Shown: positions 6,555 to 15,782 of the stretch, in pieces
Layout: every line of letters begins with the position of its first letter
Position numbering within the stretch: position 1 is the first letter of the stretch
Assembly (NCBI RefSeq): GCF_009707865.1
Contig: NZ_WMBA01000068.1
Location: forward strand, 1-43,339
Origin: Amycolatopsis pithecellobii
GTDB lineage: Bacteria > Actinomycetota > Actinomycetes > Mycobacteriales > Pseudonocardiaceae
DNA: 43,339 bases
Reading direction: 5' to 3'
Notes under the pieces: model-generated
What the model was told of the DNA's origin: nothing
The model's input: the letters and a program-made list of their open reading frames with translations, nothing else
Database searches by the model: none
Made by a program: the position numbers and the translations under genes

Positions 6555-9262
6555 TGAAGTTCGCCAAGTCCAGCGCGCAGCGCGGCCGGGTCTTGACCGC
6601 GCTGAACGCGATGCGCCAGCAGCTCGGCCTCGTTCTCGGCGCGGCGCAGGGCGCGCGCGAAGCCGCCGAAGCCGAGCTGGACCGGGTCAGGCTGGAGCAG
6701 CGGATCGTCCGTGCGGGCGTCAGCAACGCCACTCCCGAAGACCTGCGACATCCCGCGCTGGCCGGGGTCCGCGAGCAACTGAACGCCGTGCAAGCCGCGT
6801 TCTACGCCGACGCCGCGACGGTGCCCGGCCGCCTGCGTCAGCTCCTCGCCGAAACCGCACCCGGACCCGCGAGCCGCCCGCCGAGCGACTGGCTCGGTCG
6901 CCCGGCTACCGAAAAGCTCGTGGTACCACCGCTCTGGCGCATCGGATCGTCCACTGTGGACGACAGTGGCGCCTTCCCGGTCGCCGTACCACTGCTCGAC
7001 GAATCGCACCTGGCGATCACCACCGCGCCGAAAACCCGTGCCACAGCTGAATCGCTCGTCGAAACGCTACTGCTGCGGGTGCTCAGCAGCGTGGAGCCCG
7101 GCGCGGTCCGCGTGCACCTGTGGGACGTCGGCCAGCTCACCGCCGTCCTGCCCAACCTGTACCCGCTCAGCCGTACCAGCGCGATCACCATCTACGACCC
7201 CGCCCGCCTGGACGATCTGCTCGACGAGCTCGCCGGCTACATCCGCCGCACGCACGCACAAACCATGCAGGCAGGCCATCATTCCCTGCGCAGCATGCGC
7301 GAATCCCTGGGCCAGCGCACTGAACCGTGGCGCATCGCTGTGTTCTTCGGCAACGGCGAGGACTGGACGCGCGAACAACTCCGTGAGCTCAAACGCATCG
7401 CGGGCGGCGCACTCGCCGCCGGGATCTCGCTCATCGGGGTGGACCTGCCGACCATGTTCGGCGGTGGCGTCGAAAACATCCGCCTTCTCGACGAGCACCA
7501 CGCCGTGTCCAGCATGACCGGCGGCGACATCACCATCGACCTCGATCCGCCGATCCCGCCCTCCGCCGTCAGCAGCGCGGCCCACCGGCTCGCGGACGCG
7601 CTGATCGCCAAGCAGGGCGGGCCCCGGTCGTTCCCCGATCTGCTCCCAGCCGAGCTGGGACAGGAAAGTTCCGCCCGCGAACTCCGCGCACCGGTCGGGT
7701 TCTTCGAGGGCGACCCGGTCGAGGTGGTCATCGGTGACGGGACCCCGCACGCGCTGATCGGCGGCCCGAGCGGCTCGGGCAAAACGAACTTCCTGTACGC
7801 GCTCCTCGGCAGCCTCGCCGCCCGCTACCCGCCCAGCGAGCTGGCGCTGTACCTCCTGGACTTCAAAGAAGGCGTGTCGTTCGCGGGGCTCGCGCCCGGC
7901 CGTCGCGACGCCAGCTGGCTGCCGCACGCGCGGCTCATCGGGGTCAACGTCAACACCGACCGCGAGTTCGGGCTCGCGTTGCTGCGGTTCCTCGCGGACG
8001 AGCTGCGGCGGCGGTCGGCCGCGGCGAAGGAACATGAGGTCACCGACCTTGCCGCGCTACGCCAGCAGGATCCGGACGGGCACTGGCCGCGGATCGTCGC
8101 CGTCATCGACGAGTTCCAGTACCTGTTCGCCGGCCGCGACGCGGTCACCAACCAGGCGACCGCACTGCTGGAGGACATCGCGCGCCGCGGTCGCGCGCAA
8201 GGCATCCACCTCATCCTGGCCAGCCAGGACATCGCCGGGATCGACGCGTTCTGGGGCAAACCGGCGGTGTTCGAGCAGTGCACGCTGCGGATCGCGATGC
8301 CGAAGGCACGGCGCGTCCTCGCCGAGACGAACAATGCCGCGGTGGCCGCGCCGAAATGGCATGCCGTCGTCAACCACGACTCCGGTATCGCGCACGGCAA
8401 CCAGCTCGCGCACGTACCCGATGCCAGCGGCCGCGATATTTTCTCCTCCCTGCAACGAAAACTGTGGGAACAGTACGCCGACGAGCACCAACGGCCACGC
8501 CTGTTCGACGGGGCACACTCCCCGATACTCGAACACGTCCCGGCGTTCGCCGCGCTCACGCCAGGCAGCAGGCCGCGAGCACTGCTCGGCCAGTCGATCG
8601 ACGTCGAGGACACGGCGTGCGCGGTGGAACTGTTCAGCGCACCGGGCCGCAACCTCGCGGTGCTCGGCACCGCCGCCGCCGAAGCATTGTCCATTATGGA
8701 TGCGGCCGCGAAGTCGCTTGCACGGCAATATCATCCGCACGAAGTCGAGTTCCTGGTGTCCTGTTTGGTCGATCGGTGCGCACCGCCGGTGGATCACCTG
8801 GTGCAGACGCTCAAGGCGGAAGGCCATCTCGTCGAGGTATTGCACGAGGAGGAGCTCGGCGAGCGGATGGCCAAGCTCACCGAGGAACCGTCGGCGCACA
8901 CCCGGATGCTGTTGCTGTACGGCGTGGACTCGGCATTGCCTTTACTGGAAGCGAAAAAACCGGGCGAGCTGAAGAGCGGGCTGGACCATTTCCGCACGGT
9001 GCTCAAGCAGGGCCCGACGAGGAACGTGCACACGCTCGGCTGGTGGCGCAGCACGGCGCGGCTCAAGGACACGCTCGGCTTCACCGGCACCGACGACATC
9101 GGTGCCTGGGCCGCACTCGATGTGCAGGGCGCCGAGTTGAGCCAGTTCGCCGCCGGTCAGGTCGTGCCGTGGTCGCCGCGACCCGGTCGTGCCCTCTTCT
9201 TCGACCGCAGCACACATGTCACCCCGGAAGTGATGATCCCCTTCGACCGCCCGGAGTACTGA
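6554..9262 (+). CDS. FtsK/SpoIIIE (HerA-FtsK superfamily) ATPase with three ATPase-like modules
   Basis: 902 residues without transmembrane segments. Residues 1-60 are a coiled coil. Residues about 125-335 look like a degenerate RecA-type fold: VAVPLLDESHLAITTAP stands where a P-loop would be, and WRIAVFFGN at the Walker B position. The middle module (about 375-640) is intact, with Walker A GGPSGSGKTN (Lys410), Walker B IVAVIDE (Asp519-Glu520) and the FtsK-type RRGRAQGIHLILASQ. The last module (about 675-880) is degenerate again (NLAVLGTAAAEAL; MLLLYGVD). This three-module plan recalls the type VII secretion ATPase EccC, but no other ESX component is nearby and there is no membrane anchor. 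It is the core of the operon 6045-9621. The substrate, DNA or protein, is unknown. Confidence 0.85.
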   Translation: MKFAKSSAQRGRVLTALNAMRQQLGLVLGAAQGAREAAEAELDRVRLEQRIVRAGVSNATPEDLRHPALAGVREQLNAVQAAFYADAATVPGRLRQLLAETAPGPASRPPSDWLGRPATEKLVVPPLWRIGSSTVDDSGAFPVAVPLLDESHLAITTAPKTRATAESLVETLLLRVLSSVEPGAVRVHLWDVGQLTAVLPNLYPLSRTSAITIYDPARLDDLLDELAGYIRRTHAQTMQAGHHSLRSMRESLGQRTEPWRIAVFFGNGEDWTREQLRELKRIAGGALAAGISLIGVDLPTMFGGGVENIRLLDEHHAVSSMTGGDITIDLDPPIPPSAVSSAAHRLADALIAKQGGPRSFPDLLPAELGQESSARELRAPVGFFEGDPVEVVIGDGTPHALIGGPSGSGKTNFLYALLGSLAARYPPSELALYLLDFKEGVSFAGLAPGRRDASWLPHARLIGVNVNTDREFGLALLRFLADELRRRSAAAKEHEVTDLAALRQQDPDGHWPRIVAVIDEFQYLFAGRDAVTNQATALLEDIARRGRAQGIHLILASQDIAGIDAFWGKPAVFEQCTLRIAMPKARRVLAETNNAAVAAPKWHAVVNHDSGIAHGNQLAHVPDASGRDIFSSLQRKLWEQYADEHQRPRLFDGAHSPILEHVPAFAALTPGSRPRALLGQSIDVEDTACAVELFSAPGRNLAVLGTAAAEALSIMDAAAKSLARQYHPHEVEFLVSCLVDRCAPPVDHLVQTLKAEGHLVEVLHEEELGERMAKLTEEPSAHTRMLLLYGVDSALPLLEAKKPGELKSGLDHFRTVLKQGPTRNVHTLGWWRSTARLKDTLGFTGTDDIGAWAALDVQGAELSQFAAGQVVPWSPRPGRALFFDRSTHVTPEVMIPFDRPEY

Positions 9263-9621
9263 TGGATTCCCCGGCCATGCGCTACAAGGAAATCATCGGG
9301 CTCGCCGCGAAGGCTGCCGAGGAACTGCGGGCCTGGGAGCTGCGGCGCGCGCAGGAGCTGGAAAACGAGATCCTGGCCGCGGAGCAGGCCGTTGCCGAGG
9401 CCACGCAGCGCGAGCAGCGCACCGCCCAGGTCGCGCACAACTGGTGGCGCATGGCCGAAGACAACGTCTCACGGCTGCCATGGCTCGAGGTCGCCGAAGG
9501 ACCGGAGCCGGCGACCAACGCGCGTGGTGCCTGGCTCGACCGGTACCTCAACGAACTCAAGCCGATATACCAGGAACTCGTGGATTCCGTGCTGTCACTG
9601 GGCTGGCGCGCGCGGCGCTGA
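9262..9621 (+). CDS. Coiled-coil protein, last gene of the FtsK-like operon
   Basis: 119 residues from ATG 9262, which overlaps the ATPase stop by one base (TGATG). The first 65 residues form one long charged helix, containing AKAAEELRAWELRRAQELEN. A short globular tail follows with a conserved-looking HNWWRMAEDNV and RGAWLDRYLNELKPIYQEL. No catalytic motif, signal peptide or membrane segment is visible. I recognise no family. The strict coupling to the ATPase suggests a stoichiometric partner. The gene ends one base before the stop of the convergent metK gene. Confidence 0.72.
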   Translation: MDSPAMRYKEIIGLAAKAAEELRAWELRRAQELENEILAAEQAVAEATQREQRTAQVAHNWWRMAEDNVSRLPWLEVAEGPEPATNARGAWLDRYLNELKPIYQELVDSVLSLGWRARR

Positions 9622-9622
9622 G

Positions 9623-10801
9623 CTACACCAGATCCTTCAACGCACCCGCGCGGTCGGTCCGTTCCCAGGGCAGATCCAGATCCCTTCGGCCGAAATGGCC
9701 GTACGACGCGGTTTGTGCGTAGATCGGGCGCAGCAGGTCCAGATCACGGATGATCGCCGCCGGACGCAGATCGAACACCTCGTTGATCGCCGTCTGAATC
9801 TTCGCCGGCGAAGCCTGTTCCGTACCAAAGGTTTCCACGAACAAGCCCACCGGGGCAGCCGTCCCGATCGCATACGCCACCTGGATCTCGACGCGCTCCG
9901 CCAGCCCGGCCGCGACCACGTTCTTCGCCACCCACCGCATCGCGTACGCCGCCGAACGATCTACTTTGGACGGATCTTTGCCGGAGAACGCGCCCCCGCC
10001 ATGCCGCGCCATCCCGCCATAGGTGTCAACGATGATCTTCCGGCCGGTCAGTCCGGCGTCACCCATCGGCCCACCGACCACGAACCGGCCCGTCGGGTTG
10101 ATCAGGACCTTCGGGTCTTCGGCCGTCAAACCCAGCGAAGTGATTTCGGGATCGATCACCTGTTCCCGCAGATCCCGCGCCAGCATCGTCTCCAGGTCGA
10201 TTCCGTCCGCGTGCTGGCTGGAGATCACCACCGTGTCCAGCCGCACCGGACGGTCACCCGCATACTCGATGGTCACCTGCGTCTTGCCATCCGGCCGTAG
10301 ATACGGCACCACACCGCACTTGCGCACCTCCGTCAGCCGCCGCGACAACCGGTGCGCCAACGCGATCGGCAGCGGCATCAACTCCGGCGTGTCCGAGCAC
10401 GCGTACCCGAACATCAGGCCTTGGTCGCCCGCGCCCTGTCGATCCAGCTCGTCCAGGGCGTCGTCCACACGCGACACACCTTGGGCGATATCCGGCGACT
10501 GTGCACCAATCGCGACATTCACCCCACAGGAAGTGCCGTCGAAACCCTTCGCCGAGGAGTCATAACCGATTCCGAGGATCCTGTCGCGCACCAGCGCCGG
10601 AACGTCCACATAGGCCTCGGTGGTCACCTCACCGACGACATGCACCTGCCCGGTCGTGATCATCGACTCGACCGCGACCCGGCTGCGCGGATCCGCTGCC
10701 AGCAAGGCATCCAGGATCGTGTCGCTGATCGCGTCACACATCTTGTCGGGATGTCCCTCGGTCACCGACTCACTGGTGAACAACCGCCGGTCTGTGCGCA
10801 C
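9623..10801 (-). CDS. metK: S-adenosylmethionine synthetase
   Basis: 392 residues, normal for MetK. It makes S-adenosylmethionine from methionine and ATP in the cytoplasm. The start has the family's [18 protein letters not shown], with the catalytic His and metal-binding Asp. [18 protein letters not shown] is the adenine-binding signature, and [19 protein letters not shown] is the P-loop signature. The start is GTG 10801, preceded by GAGGAG. Actinomycete metK usually lies beside coaBC and priA; this one sits between an FtsK-like operon and a secreted nuclease. It may therefore be a second copy, but the rest of the genome is not visible. Confidence 0.95.
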   Translation of the reverse strand: MRTDRRLFTSESVTEGHPDKMCDAISDTILDALLAADPRSRVAVESMITTGQVHVVGEVTTEAYVDVPALVRDRILGIGYDSSAKGFDGTSCGVNVAIGAQSPDIAQGVSRVDDALDELDRQGAGDQGLMFGYACSDTPELMPLPIALAHRLSRRLTEVRKCGVVPYLRPDGKTQVTIEYAGDRPVRLDTVVISSQHADGIDLETMLARDLREQVIDPEITSLGLTAEDPKVLINPTGRFVVGGPMGDAGLTGRKIIVDTYGGMARHGGGAFSGKDPSKVDRSAAYAMRWVAKNVVAAGLAERVEIQVAYAIGTAAPVGLFVETFGTEQASPAKIQTAINEVFDLRPAAIIRDLDLLRPIYAQTASYGHFGRRDLDLPWERTDRAGALKDLV

Positions 10802-10885
10802 GGTGCCTTCTCCTCATTTGCGGATGCCGTCGCTCAAGGATCGGCCAGGGAGCGAAGTTGTTACACCTTCTCGCCTGCCGGACGG

Positions 10886-13267
10886 TCAGCCACGCGGCCG
10901 GAAGCGGACGATCTGCGGATCGTGATCGGACGCTTGCGCAGCGAATTCGGCGTTGACGTGCACGATGTCGTAATCCATGCCGTGGGGGTCCTGCGCGGTC
11001 AGTATGTGGTCGAGCACCTGGGAATTGCCCTCATACACGTAGCTGTAGCGCTCCCCGGCGGGCAACGTGTTGATCAGGTCCGTCAGCTTCCCGCCCGTGG
11101 TAAGGGTTTCCAGCGCCGGCGAGAACTGGTAGTCGTTCAGGTCACCGGCCACGATCACGTTCGCACCGCGATCGTCCGCGAGCAGCTGGTCGACGAACCC
11201 GCGCAGCACCCGCGCCTGGTTTCCGCGCTGCACCTCGGAACTCCGGGTCGGCGGCTGATACCGGCCGTGCGTGGGCTGGTCACCGCCTTTGGAGTTGAAG
11301 TGGTTGGCGATCACGAACACCGTGCGGCCACGGAAGACGAACTCACCAGCGAGCGGTTTGCGACTGTCGGTCCACGCCTCGTTGGCCGGATCGATCCGTC
11401 CGGGCGAAACGGACAGGTGCACCTTTCGATGGTCCTGGACCAGGGACACCGGAGTGGTCGCGTCACCACCTGGACGATCCACAAAGGACACGCGATCCGG
11501 GTTGAACAGGAAGCCGACTCTGATGTTCCCGCCCGGCTCACCTCCGTCCTTGCCTTCCCGCGGATCGATTTCGCGCCACTCGTAGCGTGGTCCGCCCGCC
11601 GCGACGATCGCGTCGGTGAACCTTTGGAGAGTCTGGTCGGCCACAACCACGCCGTCACCGTTCCCGCCAGCACCGTTGTTGTCCTGGATCTCCTCCAGCG
11701 TCAGGATGTCCGGAGAGGACAGGTTGTCGACGATCCCGTGTGCCAGCTGGTCGAACTTCTCCTGAGTGTCCACAGCAGACAGATTCTCGACGTTGTAAGT
11801 GGCGATCGCGAGCTCGCCCGGCTGTTGCTTGCGGGTGACCTCCCTGGCGATCCCACCACTTTGGACACTGCCGAGGACGTTGGCCTGCAAGGTATAGCCG
11901 CCGAACTGGTCGTACTCGACGGGGCCCGAGGTGACGCCGGTCAGCTTGTCGCCGGTGTTGACCACCGGGAACGGTCGCTGCGCGTAGGGAATCAGCGACT
12001 CGATCTTGAGCACACCCATGTTCGGCTTGTCGTATCCCAGGTACAGCGTGCCGCCGCGGCTGGTCGGGTTCTCGGTCGGTTTTGTCGTGACGTACAGCTC
12101 GTTGTACTGCGTGGTCGGGCCGACTACCCGCGCGTCGCTGATGCTGACGCTCTCGCCTTCGTGGGCCTCCCAGAAGTCCAGCGAGTACTTGGCCGGCTCC
12201 AGTGGGAGGCTCTCGATATTGCCACCCGACTGCGGTGCGAGACTGTCGGGCACGGTGTCCGACGTGAGCACAGTTGGCGCCGGGATGGGATTTCCGCTCG
12301 ACTGAACCGTCCACTGTGGATCGGTCAGCTCAGTGGCCGACTGGTAGTTGGAGTCAGTCGGACTGTCCGGGTAGAACTCGCTGACCGTGCCCGAAACCGT
12401 GACGGCGTCGCCGACGGCGACCGTGGGCGTGGTCGATCCGGTGAAGATCTGCAGGCCTTCGCTGGTGCGCGGATCGTTGTCCGGCTGGGGGTCCGTGATC
12501 CAGAAGCCACGAGCCGAACCGAACGCGCGGGTCGCGGTGACGATCCCGGTGACGCCGGCGACCTTCTTCCCCTTGAGGGGCGAAACCCTTGTGGTGCCTT
12601 GGATATCGTGGACTTTCGCGCTGACCGGAGGGGTGCCACCACCTGAGGTCTCGCCCTTGCTGTTGACCGGCGTTGGCGGACTGGCGGTGAAATCGGCCGC
12701 GTTGTTGTCGGTGTCGGCGCCGGTGCGGGAGACGGAGGTGGTGTTGCTCGCGGCGGGCGCGGGAGCGATCTCGCGAACGGTCGCGGCGCCATAGCCGACG
12801 AGGTCGTGGATCGCTGGGTCGGCGGCGCAGTCGGCCGCGGCGAGGCAGGTGAGGGCGGAGGTGGCGTGCACGAGCGCGACGGTCCCGGCGCCCGCGGCGA
12901 GCGCGATGCCACCGGTCGCATCGGGGGTGGGCAAGGCGACGGCGCCACCCGATCCGGTGGACTCGGCGACCAGGTACCGCGCACCGGGCGCGACGGTGCC
13001 GGTCAGGGGCGTGACCTGCCATTTGCTGGACGCGCTCGGCGAGGCCGGCAGGTACTGCACGCTCCAGCCATCGAGGCTCAGCGCGGTGCGGCCGGCGTTG
13101 GTCAGCTCGATGAAGTCGCTGGTCAGCGTGGCGCCGACGTTGCCGCCGCCGCCGTAAACCTCGCCGATCAGCAGGTCGGCACTGGGCGCGGCGAGCGCCA
13201 CCGGCGCAGCGGCGACAAGCCCGGCCGCAGCCAGGACGGCGAGCACACCTGTTCTTCGAGAGATCAC
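10886..13267 (-). CDS. Secreted endonuclease/exonuclease/phosphatase with lamin-tail domain
   Basis: 793 residues. A signal peptide covers about residues 1-26 (hydrophobic core VLAVLAAAGLVAAAPVALA, then APSAD). A lamin-tail domain follows (about 28-150: LLIGEVYGGGGN, FIELTNAG, LDGWSVQYL), then an OB-fold-like segment (about 225-440). The C-terminal half is a DNase I-like nuclease/phosphatase: ATYNVENL, LTLEEIQDN (metal-binding Glu), VIANHFNSK, VIVAGDLNDYQFSP and ASDHDP with the catalytic His-Asp. This domain order is known from extracellular nucleases. It probably degrades DNA or nucleotides outside the cell, perhaps to gain phosphate. metK follows 84 bases downstream on the same strand. Confidence 0.9.
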   Translation of the reverse strand: MISRRTGVLAVLAAAGLVAAAPVALAAPSADLLIGEVYGGGGNVGATLTSDFIELTNAGRTALSLDGWSVQYLPASPSASSKWQVTPLTGTVAPGARYLVAESTGSGGAVALPTPDATGGIALAAGAGTVALVHATSALTCLAAADCAADPAIHDLVGYGAATVREIAPAPAASNTTSVSRTGADTDNNAADFTASPPTPVNSKGETSGGGTPPVSAKVHDIQGTTRVSPLKGKKVAGVTGIVTATRAFGSARGFWITDPQPDNDPRTSEGLQIFTGSTTPTVAVGDAVTVSGTVSEFYPDSPTDSNYQSATELTDPQWTVQSSGNPIPAPTVLTSDTVPDSLAPQSGGNIESLPLEPAKYSLDFWEAHEGESVSISDARVVGPTTQYNELYVTTKPTENPTSRGGTLYLGYDKPNMGVLKIESLIPYAQRPFPVVNTGDKLTGVTSGPVEYDQFGGYTLQANVLGSVQSGGIAREVTRKQQPGELAIATYNVENLSAVDTQEKFDQLAHGIVDNLSSPDILTLEEIQDNNGAGGNGDGVVVADQTLQRFTDAIVAAGGPRYEWREIDPREGKDGGEPGGNIRVGFLFNPDRVSFVDRPGGDATTPVSLVQDHRKVHLSVSPGRIDPANEAWTDSRKPLAGEFVFRGRTVFVIANHFNSKGGDQPTHGRYQPPTRSSEVQRGNQARVLRGFVDQLLADDRGANVIVAGDLNDYQFSPALETLTTGGKLTDLINTLPAGERYSYVYEGNSQVLDHILTAQDPHGMDYDIVHVNAEFAAQASDHDPQIVRFRPRG

Positions 13268-13282
13268 GCTCGGTTCCCCTCA

Positions 13283-13300
13283 GTCTCGATCAGTCGAGAC
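13283..13300 (-). promoter_or_regulatory. Perfect palindrome upstream of the nuclease gene
   Basis: GTCTCGA-TCAG-TCGAGAC lies 16-33 bases upstream of the nuclease start codon. It may be an operator or a 5' leader hairpin. There is no T run, so termination is unlikely. Confidence 0.4.
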
Positions 13301-13386
13301 ATCGTCCCTCGAACTGGTGAGACAGGGGCAGACCGGACCGTAACAACAGGTAACGGTTGGCATTCTCGCCGGTCAACAACGAAAAC

Positions 13387-13413
13387 GCCGGCCCCCTCCG
13401 AGAGAGAGCCGGC
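13387..13413 (-). terminator. Rho-independent terminator after tRNA-Ser(CGA)
   Basis: Read on the minus strand, GCCGGC with a CU-rich extension pairs with a G-rich stretch ending in GCCGGC. It is followed by GTTTTCGTTGTT. It lies 8 bases beyond the tRNA 3' end. Confidence 0.85.
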
Positions 13414-13421
13414 GCCGAGAG

Positions 13422-13508
13422 CGGTAGCGGTGGGATTTGAACCCACGGACGGGATCAACCGTCACACGATTTCGAGTCGTGCTCCTTCGGCCGCTCGGAC
13501 ACGCTACC
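13422..13508 (-). tRNA. tRNA-Ser (CGA)
   Basis: On the minus strand the acceptor GGTAGCG pairs with CGCTACC, with discriminator G. The anticodon stem CACGA/TCGTG closes the loop CTCGAAA, giving anticodon CGA. A long variable arm and the T-arm GTGGGTTCAAATCCCAC are present. CCA is not encoded. It reads UCG. Confidence 0.97.
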
Positions 13509-13533
13509 GCCGACCAGGGTACTGCACCGGCTT

Positions 13534-13992
13534 TCACGCAGAGCCATCGCCCCGCCGGCCTGCGAAGAACGCCGCCATCAGGGCAGCGCACTCCTGTTCC
13601 AGCACCCCGCCGACCACCTCCGGCCGGTGGTTCAGCCGCCGGTCCCGCACGACGTCCCACAGCGAACCGACCGCACCCGTCCGCGGCTCCCACGCGCCGA
13701 AAACCACCCGCGAGATCCGCGCGAGTACCAGCGCGCCGGCGCACATCGTGCACGGTTCGACCGTCACGGCGAGCGTGCACCCGGTCAACCGCCAGCCGTC
13801 GCCGTGCACGCGGGCGGCCTTGCGCAGCGCCAGCACCTCCGCATGCGCTGTCGGGTCCCCAAGTTCCTCGCGGGCGTTGTGCGCAGACGCCAGCAAGTCA
13901 CCGCCCGGCCCGAACACGGCGGCACCGATCGGCACGTCCGGGCCCGCTTCCCTGGCCGCGGCCAGTGCGGCGCGCACCAGGTCGGCGTCCAT
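13534..13992 (-). CDS. tadA: tRNA-specific adenosine-34 deaminase
   Basis: 152 residues from ATG 13992. This start is chosen because it overlaps the stop of the upstream gene by one base (TGATG), and residues further upstream are Arg-rich and atypical. The enzyme converts A34 to inosine in tRNA-Arg(ACG). The zinc-deaminase motifs are complete: TAHAEVLALR (ligand His, catalytic Glu) and VEPCTMCAGAL (PCxxC). It lies next to a serine tRNA and behind its usual partner gene, a common actinobacterial arrangement. Confidence 0.95.
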   Translation of the reverse strand: MDADLVRAALAAAREAGPDVPIGAAVFGPGGDLLASAHNAREELGDPTAHAEVLALRKAARVHGDGWRLTGCTLAVTVEPCTMCAGALVLARISRVVFGAWEPRTGAVGSLWDVVRDRRLNHRPEVVGGVLEQECAALMAAFFAGRRGDGSA

Positions 13993-14480
13993 CAGATCTC
14001 GTCGAGCAGCGCGCCGAACTCGTCCGCGAACCCGCATCGTTGCGCGATCATCTGCATCTGCTCGTCCGGATACAGGTCGACCTCACCCGCGATCACCTCG
14101 AGCTCCGGCGCGGGCAAACCGACATCCGCCAGGATCTCCAGGTCGCCCTCCGGCCAGATCGACTCCTCCGCATCATCCGGGAAGTCGACCCGCAGCACGT
14201 CGAGCACATCCGCGGCGATGTCATAGTCCAGCGCCGCCGTCGCGTCCGACAACAACAACGACGGACCGCGCGGGCTGGGCCGGACGATCACGAAGAACTC
14301 GTCGTCCACCGCCAGCAGCGCGAACACCGCACCCGTCGAACGCAGCTTCCCCAGTGCGGTGATCGCCGCATCCAGGTTGGTCAGCGCATCGGGTTCCAAC
14401 GCGCTGCACCGCCATCTGCCGTCCTCACGGACAACAGCCACGGCGAACCCCGCGACCGGCTCCTTCACCGACATGCGCAC
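13992..14480 (-). CDS. tRNA adenosine deaminase-associated protein
   Basis: 162 residues. It matches the actinobacterial family named for its position before tadA. The N-terminal half, beginning AGFAVAVVREDGRW, forms a beta-rich domain. The middle has FFVIVRPSPRGPSLLLSD, and a helical acidic end follows (EFGALLDEI). Its biochemical role is not known to me; partnership with TadA is inferred from strict coupling. A second ATG two codons downstream (MSVKEP) is an equally good start. The gene is divergent from the M20 amidohydrolase. Confidence 0.88.
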   Translation of the reverse strand: MRMSVKEPVAGFAVAVVREDGRWRCSALEPDALTNLDAAITALGKLRSTGAVFALLAVDDEFFVIVRPSPRGPSLLLSDATAALDYDIAADVLDVLRVDFPDDAEESIWPEGDLEILADVGLPAPELEVIAGEVDLYPDEQMQMIAQRCGFADEFGALLDEI

Positions 14481-14522
14481 ACCGTATACCTGCCCGGGAC
14501 GAGGATGGGTCAGTATCGACCC

Positions 14523-15776
14523 ATGACCGGACCGACCGACCTGCCCTCGCTGCCCGACGCCCGGTTCGCCGGGCTACTCGCCGAGGCGCAGGCGCTGCAG
14601 GCGACCACCGTCGAGTTGCGGCGCGACATCCACCGTCACCCCGAACGTGGCCTCCATCTGCCGCGCACCCAGGCGGCTATCCAGCGCGCGCTCGCCGATC
14701 TGCCGCTGGAGATCCGGCTCGGCAAGTCCACGACTTCGGTCACCGCCGTCCTGCGCGGCACACAGCCAGGACCGTCCGTGCTGCTGCGCGGAGACATGGA
14801 CGCGCTCCCACTCCAGGAGGACACCGGCCTTGAGTTCGCTTCACTCGAAGCGGGCACCATGCACGCCTGTGGTCACGACGCCCACGTCGCGATGCTCGCC
14901 TCCGCCGCCCGCTTGCTCGCCGCGCACGTGGACGAGCTCGCCGGGTCCGTCGTGTTCATGTTCCAACCCGGCGAGGAGGGGTTCCACGGCGCGCGGCACA
15001 TGATCCACGAAGGGGTGCTGGACGCGGCGGGCGAACGTGTCGAACGCGCGTTCGGGCTGCACGTTTCGGCGAATATCGCCTCCGGCCGGCTGGAGACCCG
15101 GCAGGGACCGATCATGGCGTCGACGGACAACTTCTTCGTGCGCGTCATCGGGAAAGGCGGCCACGGTTCCGCCCCGCACCACGCGATCGACCCGATCCCG
15201 GCCGCGGCGGCGATGGTCGGCGCGCTGCAGACGATGATCACCCGCCGGGTCAGCGCGTTCGACCCCGCCGTGCTGTCGGTGACCCGGATCGCGGGTGGTA
15301 CCACGACCAACATCATCCCGGAGACGGCTGAGCTGGAAGGCACCTTCCGGACCCTGTCCGAACGCACCAGGGCGCTGGTGCGCGAGGAGCTGCCGAAGGT
15401 GTGCGAGGCCATCGGCGCGGCGCACGGCTGCCGCGTCCAGCTCGACATCGAACCCGGCTATCCGGTGACCGTGAACGACCCGGTGGAGGCGGACCGGGTG
15501 CTCGAGCTCGGCCGCGAGGTACTGGGCGCGGAACGGTCGGCACCGATGCCGGCACCGATCATGGGTGGCGAGGACTTTTCCTATGTGCTGCAACGGGTTC
15601 AGGGCGCCTTCGCGTTTCTCGGGGCCTGCCCGCCCGGCACCGATCCTGACGAAGCCGCGGCGAACCACTCCAACCGGGTACTGCACGATGAAAGCGCTTT
15701 CCCAGTGGGCGTCGCGATGTACACGGCGTACGCGCTGGACGCGTTGCGTACCCCACGGCGATCACTGGCAGGATGA
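14523..15776 (+). CDS. M20-family metal-dependent amidohydrolase
   Basis: 417 residues. It should hydrolyse an N-acyl amino acid or related amide in the cytoplasm, using two metal ions. Visible features are LRRDIHRHPE, LLRGDMDALPL (metal-binding Asp), MHACGHDAHVAML (Cys/His ligands), FMFQPGEEG (catalytic Glu) and MGGEDFSYVL near the end. It resembles hippurate hydrolase and N-acyl-L-amino acid amidohydrolases; the substrate cannot be told from sequence. ATG 14523 is preferred because the family begins close to this point. ATG 14505 is an alternative start. tyrA starts six bases after its stop, so the two are probably cotranscribed. Confidence 0.9.
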   Translation: MTGPTDLPSLPDARFAGLLAEAQALQATTVELRRDIHRHPERGLHLPRTQAAIQRALADLPLEIRLGKSTTSVTAVLRGTQPGPSVLLRGDMDALPLQEDTGLEFASLEAGTMHACGHDAHVAMLASAARLLAAHVDELAGSVVFMFQPGEEGFHGARHMIHEGVLDAAGERVERAFGLHVSANIASGRLETRQGPIMASTDNFFVRVIGKGGHGSAPHHAIDPIPAAAAMVGALQTMITRRVSAFDPAVLSVTRIAGGTTTNIIPETAELEGTFRTLSERTRALVREELPKVCEAIGAAHGCRVQLDIEPGYPVTVNDPVEADRVLELGREVLGAERSAPMPAPIMGGEDFSYVLQRVQGAFAFLGACPPGTDPDEAAANHSNRVLHDESAFPVGVAMYTAYALDALRTPRRSLAG

Positions 15777-15782
15777 CGCCCC

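Noticed and set aside
10802..10885. Possible SAM-responsive riboswitch upstream of metK
   Set aside because: Only a short GCTC/GAGC stem is visible and none of the conserved cores of known SAM riboswitch classes could be recognised.
10352..12646. Long open frame on the plus strand opposite the secreted nuclease gene
   Set aside because: It is a high-GC antisense shadow of a clear nuclease; its translation shows no domain and is Arg/Gln/Val-rich throughout.
13437..14522. Open frame that would extend the M20 amidohydrolase far upstream
   Set aside because: It runs antisense through tRNA-Ser(CGA), tadA and the TadA-associated gene; the family begins at about 14523.
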